A DNA stretch of 8,853 nt. Origin: an uncultured Burkholderiaceae bacterium (GTDB lineage Bacteria; Pseudomonadota; Gammaproteobacteria; Burkholderiales; Burkholderiaceae_F). The notes under the pieces are model-generated. The model was given only the letters and a program-made list of their open reading frames with translations. It was not told where the DNA came from and made no database searches. The number at the start of each line of letters is the position of its first letter. The stretch's first letter is position 1. This document shows positions 1 through 7,205 of this stretch, piece after piece. The position numbers and the translations under genes were made by a program. The stretch is from positions 1 through 8,853 of the forward strand of contig CALGWX010000327.1 in the NCBI GenBank assembly GCA_937936215.1. The letters run 5' to 3'.

Positions 1-144
1 ATCAAGCTGCAGGGCCAAATCGAATCGTTCGACCAGTACGTGGTCCTGTTGCGCAACACGGTGACGCAGATGGTCTACAAGCACGCCATCTCGACGGTCG
101 TCCCGGCGCGGCCGGTCAACCTGGCGACGGAGTCCGACGCCTGA
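1..144 (+). CDS. hfq: RNA chaperone Hfq, C-terminal part (5' end outside window)
   Basis: Hfq is the hexameric Sm-like ring protein that binds small RNAs and A-rich mRNA stretches and promotes their pairing. The first base of the window is already in frame; 47 residues remain, starting at the position equivalent to Ile30 of E. coli Hfq (IKLQGQIESFDQYVVLL). The remaining part contains the end of Sm1 and the diagnostic Sm2 motif YKHAISTVVP, which lines the proximal sRNA-binding pore. After the Sm core only about a dozen residues follow (ending ATESDA), so the flexible C-terminal tail is much shorter than the roughly 35-residue tail of E. coli. The missing N-terminus should hold about 29 residues. 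The gene is directly followed by hflX, the usual neighbour in Proteobacteria. Identity is near certain; only the upstream part is unseen. Confidence 0.97.
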   Translation: MKLQGQIESFDQYVVLLRNTVTQMVYKHAISTVVPARPVNLATESDA

Positions 145-191
145 CCACGTTCCAGATTGAGACGGCGCGCGGCGCTGGCTCGTCGCGCGCC

Positions 192-1343
<1,152 letters not shown>

Positions 1344-1355
1344 TCCCGCGTTGCC

Positions 1356-2630
1356 ATGCATCTGATCTCCGGGATTTCGCTTGCCCTCAATGACCCGCAA
1401 TGGGGCCGCGGCTCGGGCTCCGGTTCCGGCGGCGACGACGGCGAGCGCAACGATGGCCGCCGCGGCGGTCGCCCGCAGGGCGGGCCGCCCGATCTCGACG
1501 AACTCTGGCGCGACCTGAACCGGCGGCTGAACGGCCTGTTCGGCAAGCGTGGCGGCGGCAGGGGCGGCTCCTCAGGGGGCGGCAGCAGTGGCGGCGGCTT
1601 TCGGCCCGATGCCCGCGGCGCCGGCATCGGCGTGGCCTCCGTGCTGGCGGTGGCGGCGCTGATCTGGCTCGGCAGCGGCGCCTACATCGTGCAGGAAGGC
1701 CAGGTCGGCGTGGTCACCACCTTCGGCCGCTATAGCGAGACGACGTCGCCGGGATTCCGCTGGCGCATGCCGTGGCCGGTGCAGGCGCACGAGATCGTCG
1801 ACGTCCTGTCGGTTCGTACGCTCGAGATCGGCGGCCGCGGCCGCGCCGACCGGCTGAAGGAATCGCTGATGCTCACCGACGACGAGAACATCGTCGATCT
1901 CCACTTCACGGTGCAGTACCGGATCAAGGAAGACGTGACCGGTGCCCGCGACTTCGTCTTCAACGTGCGCCGGCCCACCGAGTCGGTCCGGCTGATCTCC
2001 GAGTCGGCGATGCGCGAGGTGGTCGGCCGGCAATTGATGGACAAGGTGCTGTACGAGTCGCGGCAGGAGATCGCCGACGCCGTGCGCACCCGCATGCAGG
2101 AAAGCCTCGACCAGTACGGCACGGGCATCCTGGTGCTGCAGGTGGCGATCCAGAACGCCCAGCCGCCGGAGCAGGTGCAGGCGGCCTTCGACGACGCGGT
2201 CAAGGCCACGCAGGATCGCGAGCGGCTGATCAACGAGGGCCAGGCCTACGCCAACGACGTGATCCCGCGCGCGCGCGGTACGGCGGCGCGGCTGCTGCAG
2301 GAAGCCGAGGGCTACCGGACCCGGGTGGTGGAGACCGCCGAGGGGGATGCGGCGCGCTTCCGCCAGGTGGCGACCGCCTATGCCCAGGCGCCGCAAGTCA
2401 CCCGCGAGCGGCTGTACATCGAGACGATACAGCAGATCTTCGCCAACACCAGCAAGGTGCTGATCGACAGCCGGGCGAGCACGCCGCTGCTGTATCTGCC
2501 CTTCGACAAGCTGCTGCAGCAGTCGGCGCAGGAGCCGGTGACGGTCCGCCCGACCAGCCCGTCGACGAACGAGCCGGCGCCGGTCGACTCGCGTCCGAGC
2601 CCGGGTTCGCGCGGCCGCGAGAGCCGCTAG
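1356..2630 (+). CDS. hflK: HflK, FtsH-modulating SPFH membrane protein
   Basis: HflK pairs with HflC to form a large membrane-anchored, periplasm-facing cage that surrounds the FtsH protease and modulates its activity. The 424-residue protein begins with a cytoplasmic segment carrying the family signature LNDPQWGRG (residues 11-19) and PPDLDELWR, separated by low-complexity Gly/Asp/Arg-rich stretches (about 18-44 and 65-82). One transmembrane helix lies at about 90-110, followed directly by the SPFH/PHB domain (EGQVGVVTTFGRY onward) and a charged, helical, probably coiled-coil region to about residue 345. The tail after 385 is Pro/Ser-rich. The ATG at 1356 lies 12 bases after hflX; it gives ten residues before the conserved LNDPQWG, where relatives usually begin with Met-Ser, and it has only a weak ribosome site. 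No better in-frame ATG is visible. Usual family length is about 400-430. Confidence 0.96.
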   Translation: MHLISGISLALNDPQWGRGSGSGSGGDDGERNDGRRGGRPQGGPPDLDELWRDLNRRLNGLFGKRGGGRGGSSGGGSSGGGFRPDARGAGIGVASVLAVAALIWLGSGAYIVQEGQVGVVTTFGRYSETTSPGFRWRMPWPVQAHEIVDVLSVRTLEIGGRGRADRLKESLMLTDDENIVDLHFTVQYRIKEDVTGARDFVFNVRRPTESVRLISESAMREVVGRQLMDKVLYESRQEIADAVRTRMQESLDQYGTGILVLQVAIQNAQPPEQVQAAFDDAVKATQDRERLINEGQAYANDVIPRARGTAARLLQEAEGYRTRVVETAEGDAARFRQVATAYAQAPQVTRERLYIETIQQIFANTSKVLIDSRASTPLLYLPFDKLLQQSAQEPVTVRPTSPSTNEPAPVDSRPSPGSRGRESR

Positions 2631-2639
2631 GCGCACGCC

Positions 2640-3524
2640 ATGAACAAGGTCATCGCCACCGTCGTCGCCCTGGTCGTGGCCGCGGTCATCTTCCGCGCCA
2701 GCACCTTCGTCGTCGACCAGCGGCAGTTCGCGATCCTGTTCCAGCTGGGCCAGATCACCGAGGTGCACTCGGAGCCGGGGCTCAAGTTCAAGATTCCGCT
2801 GATCCAGAACGTCGTCTACCTCGACCGCCGCATCCTGACCATCGACACGCCGCAGGCCGACCGGGTGCAGACCTCCGAGAAGAAGAACCTGCTGGTTGAT
2901 TCCTTCGTCAAGTGGCGGATCGCCGACCCGCGCCTGTACTTCGTCAGCTTCCAGGGCCTGGAGCGCGCCGCCGAGGAGCGCATCAACTCGCTGGTGCGCG
3001 ATGCGCTGAACCGCGCCATCAACCGGCGCACGGTCAACGAGGTCACCTCGCGCGAGCGCGATCGCGCGATGGAGGAGATCAAGGCCGGCGTGCAGGAGCG
3101 GGTGCGCGACCTCGGCGTCGAGATCGTCGACGTGCGGCTGAAGCGGGTCGAGTTCGTGCCGGAGATTAACGAGGACGTGTTCCGCCGCATGCAGTCCGAG
3201 CGCAAGCGCGTGGCCACCGAGCAGCGCTCGATCGGCGCCGCCGAGGGCGAGAAGATCCGCGCCGACGCCGACCGCCAGCGCGAGGTGCTCCTCGCCGAGG
3301 CGTATCGCGAGGCCGAGAAGATCAAGGGTGAAGGCGACGCGCGCGCATCGCAGATCTACGCGCAGGCCTTCGGCCAGAACCCGGAGTTCTTCACCTTCTA
3401 CCGCAGCCTCGAGGCGTACCGCGCCAGCTTCCGCAACCGCGGCGACCTGTTCGTGGTGGATCCCTCGTCGGAGTTCCTCCGTTACTTGCGGACGCCGACC
3501 CCAGGCCGCGCCCCGGCGCGCTGA
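2640..3524 (+). CDS. hflC: HflC, partner of HflK
   Basis: HflC is the second subunit of the HflK-HflC cage that regulates FtsH-dependent degradation of membrane proteins. The 294-residue product has a short N-terminal signal-anchor helix (about residues 4-22), then the SPFH domain with the conserved stretches EPGLKFKIPLIQNV (45-58), LDRRILTIDT and KKNLLVDSFVKWRI (81-94). A long charged helix with the family-typical Glu/Arg/Ala pattern (about 180-245) follows, and the C-terminal motif DPSSEFLRYLRTPT closes it. It is about 40 residues shorter than E. coli HflC, which carries an extra insertion around its middle; here DALNRAINRRTVNEV runs straight into the following helix. The ATG lies 9 bases after the hflK stop, so the two are surely co-transcribed and made in step. 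Confidence 0.96.
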   Translation: MNKVIATVVALVVAAVIFRASTFVVDQRQFAILFQLGQITEVHSEPGLKFKIPLIQNVVYLDRRILTIDTPQADRVQTSEKKNLLVDSFVKWRIADPRLYFVSFQGLERAAEERINSLVRDALNRAINRRTVNEVTSRERDRAMEEIKAGVQERVRDLGVEIVDVRLKRVEFVPEINEDVFRRMQSERKRVATEQRSIGAAEGEKIRADADRQREVLLAEAYREAEKIKGEGDARASQIYAQAFGQNPEFFTFYRSLEAYRASFRNRGDLFVVDPSSEFLRYLRTPTPGRAPAR

Positions 3525-3709
3525 TGTGGACCACCTTCGGCCTGGCCCTCGCCATGATGCTGGTGCTCGAAGGCCTGCTGCCGCTGGCCGCCCCGGCCGC
3601 ATGGCGGGAGATGTTCCGCAAGGTGGCGGAACTGAGCGACGGCCAGATCCGGTTCTTCGGGCTGGCCTCCGTGCTGGCCGGGCTGCTACTCGCCGCGATC
3701 GTCGCCTGA
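3524..3709 (+). CDS. DUF2065 (YjeT-like) small inner-membrane protein
   Basis: A 61-residue protein of the DUF2065 family, whose E. coli member is YjeT, found likewise between hflC and purA. Its function is not known. It shows two hydrophobic helices, about residues 3-24 (with the family pattern LVLEGLLPL) and 43-60, joined by a charged loop with AWREMF and a conserved-looking RFFG just before the second helix. Both ends are therefore probably on the same side of the membrane. The ATG overlaps the hflC stop by one base (TGATG, 3522-3526), and there is no good separate ribosome site, so it is likely translated by re-initiation after hflC. This tight coupling suggests a stoichiometric or assembly link with HflK/HflC, but that is inference. 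Confidence 0.9.
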   Translation: MWTTFGLALAMMLVLEGLLPLAAPAAWREMFRKVAELSDGQIRFFGLASVLAGLLLAAIVA

Positions 3710-3754
3710 CGGCGCTGCCGCGGCCCTCGGCCTGATCCGACCTCGACCGACGCG

Positions 3755-4924
3755 ATGGCGCGCTGGCTGCTCCCGGAGGGAATCTCCGACGTCCTGCCCG
3801 GCGAGGCGCGCTTCCTCGAGCGGCTGCGCCGCGCTGCGCTCGACCTGTATCGCGGCTACGGCTACGAGCTGGTGGTGCCGCCGCTGCTGGAATACACCGA
3901 GTCGCTGCTGACCGGCGTGGGCGCCGACCTCGACCTGCGCACCTTCAAGCTCACGGACCAGATCTCCGGCCGCATGCTGGGGCTGCGTGCCGACATCACG
4001 CCGCAGGTGGCGCGCATCGACGCCCACATCCTGAACCGCGCCGGTGTCGTCAGGCTCTGCTACGCCGCCAGCGTCCTGCACGCGCGGCCGCTGCACCCCC
4101 TGGCCACGCGCGAGCCGTTTTACGTCGGCGCCGAACTGTTCGGCCACGCGACCGGGGCCGCCGACGCCGAGGTGCTGGAACTGGCGGTGCGCACACTGGC
4201 GCTGGCCGAGGTGCAGGAGGTTCGCTTCGACCTCGGCCACACCGGCATCCTGCGCGCGCTGCTGGCGCTGGACCCGGCGGCGCAACTGCACGCCGAGGAC
4301 ATCGTCGCCGCCCTCAGCGCCAAGGATGCGGCGGCGCTGGCGCCGCTGACCGCGGGCCTCGCGCCGCCGGCGCGCGCGGCGCTGCGCGAGCTGATCCGCC
4401 TGCACGGCGACGAGCGCGTGCTGGCCGCAGCCCGCGCCGACCTGCCCCAGTCGTCGGCGCTGCGCGCCGCCCTCGACGACCTGCAACGGCTCGCCGACGT
4501 GCTGCAGCGGCTCGGCGCGGCGGTGAACATCGATCTCGCGGACCTGCACGGCTTCCGCTATCACACCGGCGCCACGTTCGCGGCCTATGCCGGCGGCTGG
4601 CCCGTGGCCCTGGTCCGCGGCGGCCGCTACGACGACGTCGGCCGCGCCTTCGGCCGCGCCCGCCCGGCCACCGGTTTCTCGATCGACCTACGCGAGATCG
4701 CCCGCCTGCGCAATGGCGACGCCACCCGGGCGATACTGGCGCCGGCCGATGACGATGCCGCGCTCGCCGAGCTGGTGTCGCGCCTGCGCGCCGACGGCGA
4801 GGTGGTGATCCGCCGCCTGGGGGCCGACGATGGGGTCGACGGCATGCCGTGCGACCGCGAGATCCGCCGCGTCGACGGCGCCTGGTGCGTCGTCGCGCGG
4901 GCTGGCGGGACGGCGACGGGGTAA
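3755..4924 (+). CDS. hisZ: ATP phosphoribosyltransferase regulatory subunit HisZ
   Basis: HisZ is a catalytically inactive paralogue of histidyl-tRNA synthetase that joins the short form of HisG to make the first enzyme of histidine synthesis (ATP + PRPP) active and feedback-sensitive. The 389-residue protein has the class II synthetase fold: WLLPEGISDVLPGEA near the N-terminus, the motif-2-like LRADITPQVARI (77-88), and a histidine-pocket-like loop RGGRYDDVGRAFG (288-300) followed by ATGFSIDL, the motif-3-like part. The anticodon-binding domain of true HisRS is absent, which together with the length separates it from HisS. The start ATG has no clear ribosome site but fits the family's usual N-terminus. 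Presence of hisZ implies the organism encodes a short HisG elsewhere; hisG is not in this window. Confidence 0.95.
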   Translation: MARWLLPEGISDVLPGEARFLERLRRAALDLYRGYGYELVVPPLLEYTESLLTGVGADLDLRTFKLTDQISGRMLGLRADITPQVARIDAHILNRAGVVRLCYAASVLHARPLHPLATREPFYVGAELFGHATGAADAEVLELAVRTLALAEVQEVRFDLGHTGILRALLALDPAAQLHAEDIVAALSAKDAAALAPLTAGLAPPARAALRELIRLHGDERVLAAARADLPQSSALRAALDDLQRLADVLQRLGAAVNIDLADLHGFRYHTGATFAAYAGGWPVALVRGGRYDDVGRAFGRARPATGFSIDLREIARLRNGDATRAILAPADDDAALAELVSRLRADGEVVIRRLGADDGVDGMPCDREIRRVDGAWCVVARAGGTATG

Positions 4925-4960
4925 CGGCCGGCAGCCGCTGCGTCCGGCACAAACGGGGAC

Positions 4961-4970
4961 AGGGTGAGGG
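4961..4970 (+). promoter_or_regulatory. Ribosome binding site of purA
   Basis: A purine-rich run AGGGTGAGGG sits directly before the purA ATG; its first AGGG lies six bases from the start codon and fits a Shine-Dalgarno sequence. It is the strongest ribosome site in the operon and supports the ATG at 4971 as the start. Confidence 0.7.
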
Positions 4971-6266
4971 ATGGCACGCAACGTGGTGGTGGTCGGCACC
5001 CAGTGGGGTGACGAAGGCAAGGGCAAGATCGTCGACTGGCTGACCGAGGACGCGCAGGGGGTGGTGCGCTTCCAGGGCGGGCATAACGCCGGCCACACGC
5101 TGGTGGTCAACGGCCGCAAGACGATCCTGCGCCTGATCCCCTCCGGCATCCTGCGCCGCGACGTGGCCTGCTACATCGGCAACGGCGTCGTGCTGTCGCC
5201 GACGGCGCTGCTCGGCGAGATCGACGAGCTGCAGGCGGCTGGCGTCGACGTGCTGCCGCGGCTGCGCGTCAGCGGCAACTGCCCGCTGATCCTCGACTAC
5301 CACGTGGCGCTCGACAAGGCGCGCGAGGCGCGGCGCGGCGAGGCCCGGATCGGCACCACCGGCCGCGGCATCGGTCCGGCGTACGAGGACAAGGTGGCAC
5401 GGCGCGCGGTGCGGGCGCAGGATCTTTTCGACGAGGCGCGCTTCGCCGAGCGGGTGCGCGAGGCGCTCGACCTGCACAACTTCGTGCTGACCCGCTACCT
5501 CGGCGCCGAGGCGATCGCGCCGCAGGCGGTCATCGACGCGACGCTGGCGCTGGCGCCGCGCATCAAGCCGATGATCGCTGACGTGTCGTACGAACTGAAC
5601 CTGGCCATGGCGCGGGGCGCGCGGCTGCTGTTCGAAGGGGCGCAGGGCGCGCTGCTCGACGTCGACCATGGCACCTATCCGTACGTCACTTCGAGCAACA
5701 CCGTCGCCGGCGCGGCGGCCGCCGGCGCCGGGGTGGCGCCGCAGCAGCTGCACTACGTGCTCGGCATCACCAAGGCCTACGCGACGCGGGTCGGCTCCGG
5801 GCCGTTCCCGACCGAACTGCTCGACGCCTGCGGCGACGAACTGCGCCGGCGCGGCAACGAGTTCGGCTCGGTCACCGGGCGGCCGCGCCGGTGCGGCTGG
5901 TTCGACGCCGCGGCGCTGCGCCGCTCGGTGCAGATCAACGGCGTCACTGGCCTGTGCATCACCAAGCTCGACGTGCTCGACGAGCTGGAAACGGTGCGCC
6001 TGTGCACGGGCTACCGCAGCGGCGGCACCGTCACCGACATCCTGCCCTTCGGCGCCGACGCGGTGGCCGCGTGCGAGCCGGTCTACGAGGAGTTCCCCGG
6101 CTGGCGCACCTCGACGTTCGGCGTGCGCGCTTGGGACGAGCTGCCAGCGGCGGCGCGCCGCTACCTGACGCGGCTTTCCGAGGTGACCGGGGTGCCGATC
6201 GACATCATCTCCACCGGCCCCGACCGCGAGCAGACGATCCTGATACGCCACCCGTTCCGGGCGTAG
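4971..6266 (+). CDS. purA: Adenylosuccinate synthetase
   Basis: PurA joins IMP and aspartate, using GTP, to form adenylosuccinate, the first committed step to AMP. The 431-residue product has the usual bacterial length and all expected motifs. The N-terminal GTQWGDEGKGK (9-19) holds the catalytic Asp14 in the GDEGKGK loop. GHNAGHT (37-43) has His42, the second catalytic residue. GTTGRGIGPAYED (128-140) binds IMP. FEGAQG (221-226) has Gln225, then DVDHGTYPYVTSSN. Further on come TRVGSGPFPTEL, RPRRCGWFD, the guanine-binding TKLD (331-334) and STGPDREQTI near the C-terminus. It follows hisZ by 46 bases with its own good ribosome site, and is followed after 131 bases by a phosphoribosyltransferase gene. 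Confidence 0.98.
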   Translation: MARNVVVVGTQWGDEGKGKIVDWLTEDAQGVVRFQGGHNAGHTLVVNGRKTILRLIPSGILRRDVACYIGNGVVLSPTALLGEIDELQAAGVDVLPRLRVSGNCPLILDYHVALDKAREARRGEARIGTTGRGIGPAYEDKVARRAVRAQDLFDEARFAERVREALDLHNFVLTRYLGAEAIAPQAVIDATLALAPRIKPMIADVSYELNLAMARGARLLFEGAQGALLDVDHGTYPYVTSSNTVAGAAAAGAGVAPQQLHYVLGITKAYATRVGSGPFPTELLDACGDELRRRGNEFGSVTGRPRRCGWFDAAALRRSVQINGVTGLCITKLDVLDELETVRLCTGYRSGGTVTDILPFGADAVAACEPVYEEFPGWRTSTFGVRAWDELPAAARRYLTRLSEVTGVPIDIISTGPDREQTILIRHPFRA

Positions 6267-6302
6267 CGGGCGCCGTCGGGCTCGCCGCCATTGGCCTGCG
6301 AT

Positions 6303-6338
6303 CGCGCCATGCCGCAGGAGCATTCCTGCCCGGGCGCG
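6303..6338 (+). repeat. Stem-loop between purA and the phosphoribosyltransferase gene
   Basis: Inner perfect arms GCAGGA (6314-6319) and TCCTGC (6324-6329) enclose a four-base GCAT loop. Outer arms CGCGCC (6303-6308) and GGCGCG (6333-6338) could extend the stem across an internal loop. There is no T-run after it, so it is not a classical terminator. It may stabilise the purA 3' end or separate the two messages. The rest of the 131-base gap shows nothing else clear except the palindrome at 6367-6380 and a ribosome site. Confidence 0.45.
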
Positions 6339-6366
6339 GCGCGCGCTCGCGGCGGCGACGCCATGT

Positions 6367-6380
6367 ACAGTCTCGACTGT
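6367..6380. repeat. Palindrome ACAGTC-TC-GACTGT before the phosphoribosyltransferase gene
   Basis: A perfect inverted repeat with 6-base arms and a 2-base centre. It ends four bases before the GAGGGA ribosome site and 17 bases before the GTG start of the phosphoribosyltransferase gene. It could be an operator half-site pair or a small RNA hairpin near the ribosome site. It overlaps a weak -10-like TACAGT (6366-6371), but no matching -35 element is visible. The function is unknown. Confidence 0.4.
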
Positions 6381-6384
6381 CTGC

Positions 6385-6390
6385 GAGGGA
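6385..6390 (+). promoter_or_regulatory. Ribosome binding site deciding the GTG start of the phosphoribosyltransferase
   Basis: GAGGGA lies seven bases before GTG 6398. The reading frame is open far upstream without conserved sequence, so this site is what picks GTG 6398 as the start. The protein from there begins close to the recognisable YVSWDEYH segment. Confidence 0.65.
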
Positions 6391-6397
6391 TCCGCGC

Positions 6398-6952
6398 GTG
6401 TCCACCGAGCATTTGTACGTCAGCTGGGACGAGTACCACCGGATGATCGAGCAGCTGGCGCTGCAGGTGCACGACAGCGGCTACCGTTTCGATTCGCTGC
6501 TTTGCCTCGCGCGAGGCGGGCTGCGCATCGGCGACGTCTTCTCGCGCCTGTTCGACGTACCGCTGGCGATCCTCGCCACCAGCTCGTATCGCGCCGCCGC
6601 CGGCACGCAGCAGGGCACGCTGGACATCGCCGAGTACATCACCAGCACCGGCGGCGAGCTGCGCGGCAAGCTGCTGCTGGTCGACGACCTGGTCGACTCT
6701 GGCGTCACGCTGGCGCGCGTCGTGGAGCACCTGCGGGCGCGCTACCCGCGCCTGACCGAGGTTCGCACCGCCGTGATCTGGCACAAGGCGGTTTCCAGCG
6801 TGAAGCCGGATTACGCGGTGCGGTTCCTTGCCGACAGCCCGTGGATCCACCAGCCGTTCGAGGAGTACGATGCGATGACGCCGCAGCAGCTGGCGGCGCG
6901 GCTGACGGGCGCGGCCGTCGAGCCGGGCCGCAGCGGCCTAGAATGCGGCTGA
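6398..6952 (+). CDS. Purine-type phosphoribosyltransferase (specificity unknown)
   Basis: A 184-residue type I phosphoribosyltransferase. The PRPP-binding loop is clear: LLLVDDLVDSGVTL (92-105), with the two acidic residues Asp96-Asp97 that contact the ribose. Upstream, LLCLARGGLRIGD gives the fold's early strand and Arg-Gly-Gly turn that precedes the flexible hood. The C-terminal part has PWIHQPFEEYD, resembling the hood end of xanthine-guanine phosphoribosyltransferase (Gpt: TWIEQPW). So it probably salvages a purine base (hypoxanthine, guanine or xanthine) with PRPP in the cytosol, but I cannot assign the base from sequence. It is longer than E. coli Gpt (152 residues). Position after purA fits a role in purine balance. 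The last roughly 15 residues (from TGAAVEPG) look unconserved, and their DNA holds a -10-like box and half of a hairpin. Confidence 0.88.
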   Translation: MSTEHLYVSWDEYHRMIEQLALQVHDSGYRFDSLLCLARGGLRIGDVFSRLFDVPLAILATSSYRAAAGTQQGTLDIAEYITSTGGELRGKLLLVDDLVDSGVTLARVVEHLRARYPRLTEVRTAVIWHKAVSSVKPDYAVRFLADSPWIHQPFEEYDAMTPQQLAARLTGAAVEPGRSGLECG

Positions 6953-6980
6953 TCTGCGCGCAGCGGCGCGCGAATCAGCC
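6947..6980 (+). repeat. Long hairpin overlapping the stop codon of the phosphoribosyltransferase gene
   Basis: Arms GGCTGAT (6947-6953) plus GCGCGC (6956-6961) pair with GCGCGC (6966-6971) plus ATCAGCC (6974-6980), with a two-base imperfect step and an AGCG loop. The stop codon TGA (6950-6952) lies in the left arm. It is followed by a G-run rather than T, so it is not a textbook terminator. It may protect the 3' end of the operon mRNA or help factor-dependent termination. Confidence 0.55.
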
Positions 6981-6995
6981 CGGGGGGCGGTGGCC

Positions 6996-7026
6996 AAAAG
7001 CAAACGGCCTGCTCGCGCAGGCCGTT
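6996..7026 (-). terminator. Intrinsic terminator of tRNA-Leu
   Basis: Perfect 10-base arms AACGGCCTGC (7003-7012) and GCAGGCCGTT (7017-7026) enclose a four-base loop, which is GCGA (a GNRA tetraloop) on the - strand. Read on the - strand the stem starts eight bases after the tRNA CCA end and is followed by TGCTTTTGG, a short T-run. On the + strand it is followed by the moderately T-rich GTTCATCTT, so it may also stop the purA operon transcript coming from the other side. Confidence 0.8.
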
Positions 7027-7034
7027 GTTCATCT

Positions 7035-7119
<85 letters not shown>

Positions 7120-7124
7120 AGCAG

Positions 7125-7154
7125 CGAGGGGCGCATTTTAAGTCCGGCCCCTCG
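7125..7154. repeat. Inverted repeat bracketing the tRNA-Leu -10 element
   Basis: Perfect 8-base arms CGAGGGGC (7125-7132) and GCCCCTCG (7147-7154) are separated by 14 bases that contain the -10 box of the tRNA-Leu promoter (7135-7140). One arm falls over the discriminator and probable start site, the other in the -35/-10 spacer. Arm centres are 22 bases apart, about two helix turns. It could be an operator for a dimeric protein, a hairpin in an rnr leader, or chance in GC-rich DNA. Confidence 0.5.
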
Positions 7155-7162
7155 GCTGTCAA
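7135..7162 (-). promoter_or_regulatory. Sigma-70 type promoter of tRNA-Leu
   Basis: On the - strand a perfect -35 box TTGACA (7157-7162) and a -10 box TAAAAT (7135-7140) are separated by 16 bases. The -10 ends 15 bases before the tRNA 5' end, so a start near 7128 would give a leader of about 8 bases. The region just after the -10 is GCGCCCC, a GC-rich discriminator as in stringently controlled stable-RNA promoters. That it responds to ppGpp is inference. Confidence 0.85.
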
Positions 7163-7205
7163 ATTGCGGGGCGATCCCGCCGGCCCTCGGGGCTGAACCA
7201 CACAC

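Noticed and set aside
1572..3602. Long - strand open frame (676 codons) opposite hflK and hflC
   Set aside because: It is the mirror of strongly coding, GC-rich + strand genes; the product is His/Leu/Arg/Asp-rich with no recognisable domain. Antisense frames stay open in such base composition.
3710..3754. Gap before hisZ as a promoter or ribosome site region
   Set aside because: No -10/-35 pair and no Shine-Dalgarno sequence is visible in these 45 bases.
4314..6323. Long - strand open frame (669 codons) opposite hisZ and purA
   Set aside because: Same reason: it crosses two well-supported + strand genes, and its translation is low-complexity Arg/Ala/Gly/His.
5891..6397. Upstream extension of the phosphoribosyltransferase frame through the purA 3' end
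   Set aside because: The frame is open only because of base composition; it overlaps purA in another frame and shows no conserved sequence. GTG 6398 has a good ribosome site.
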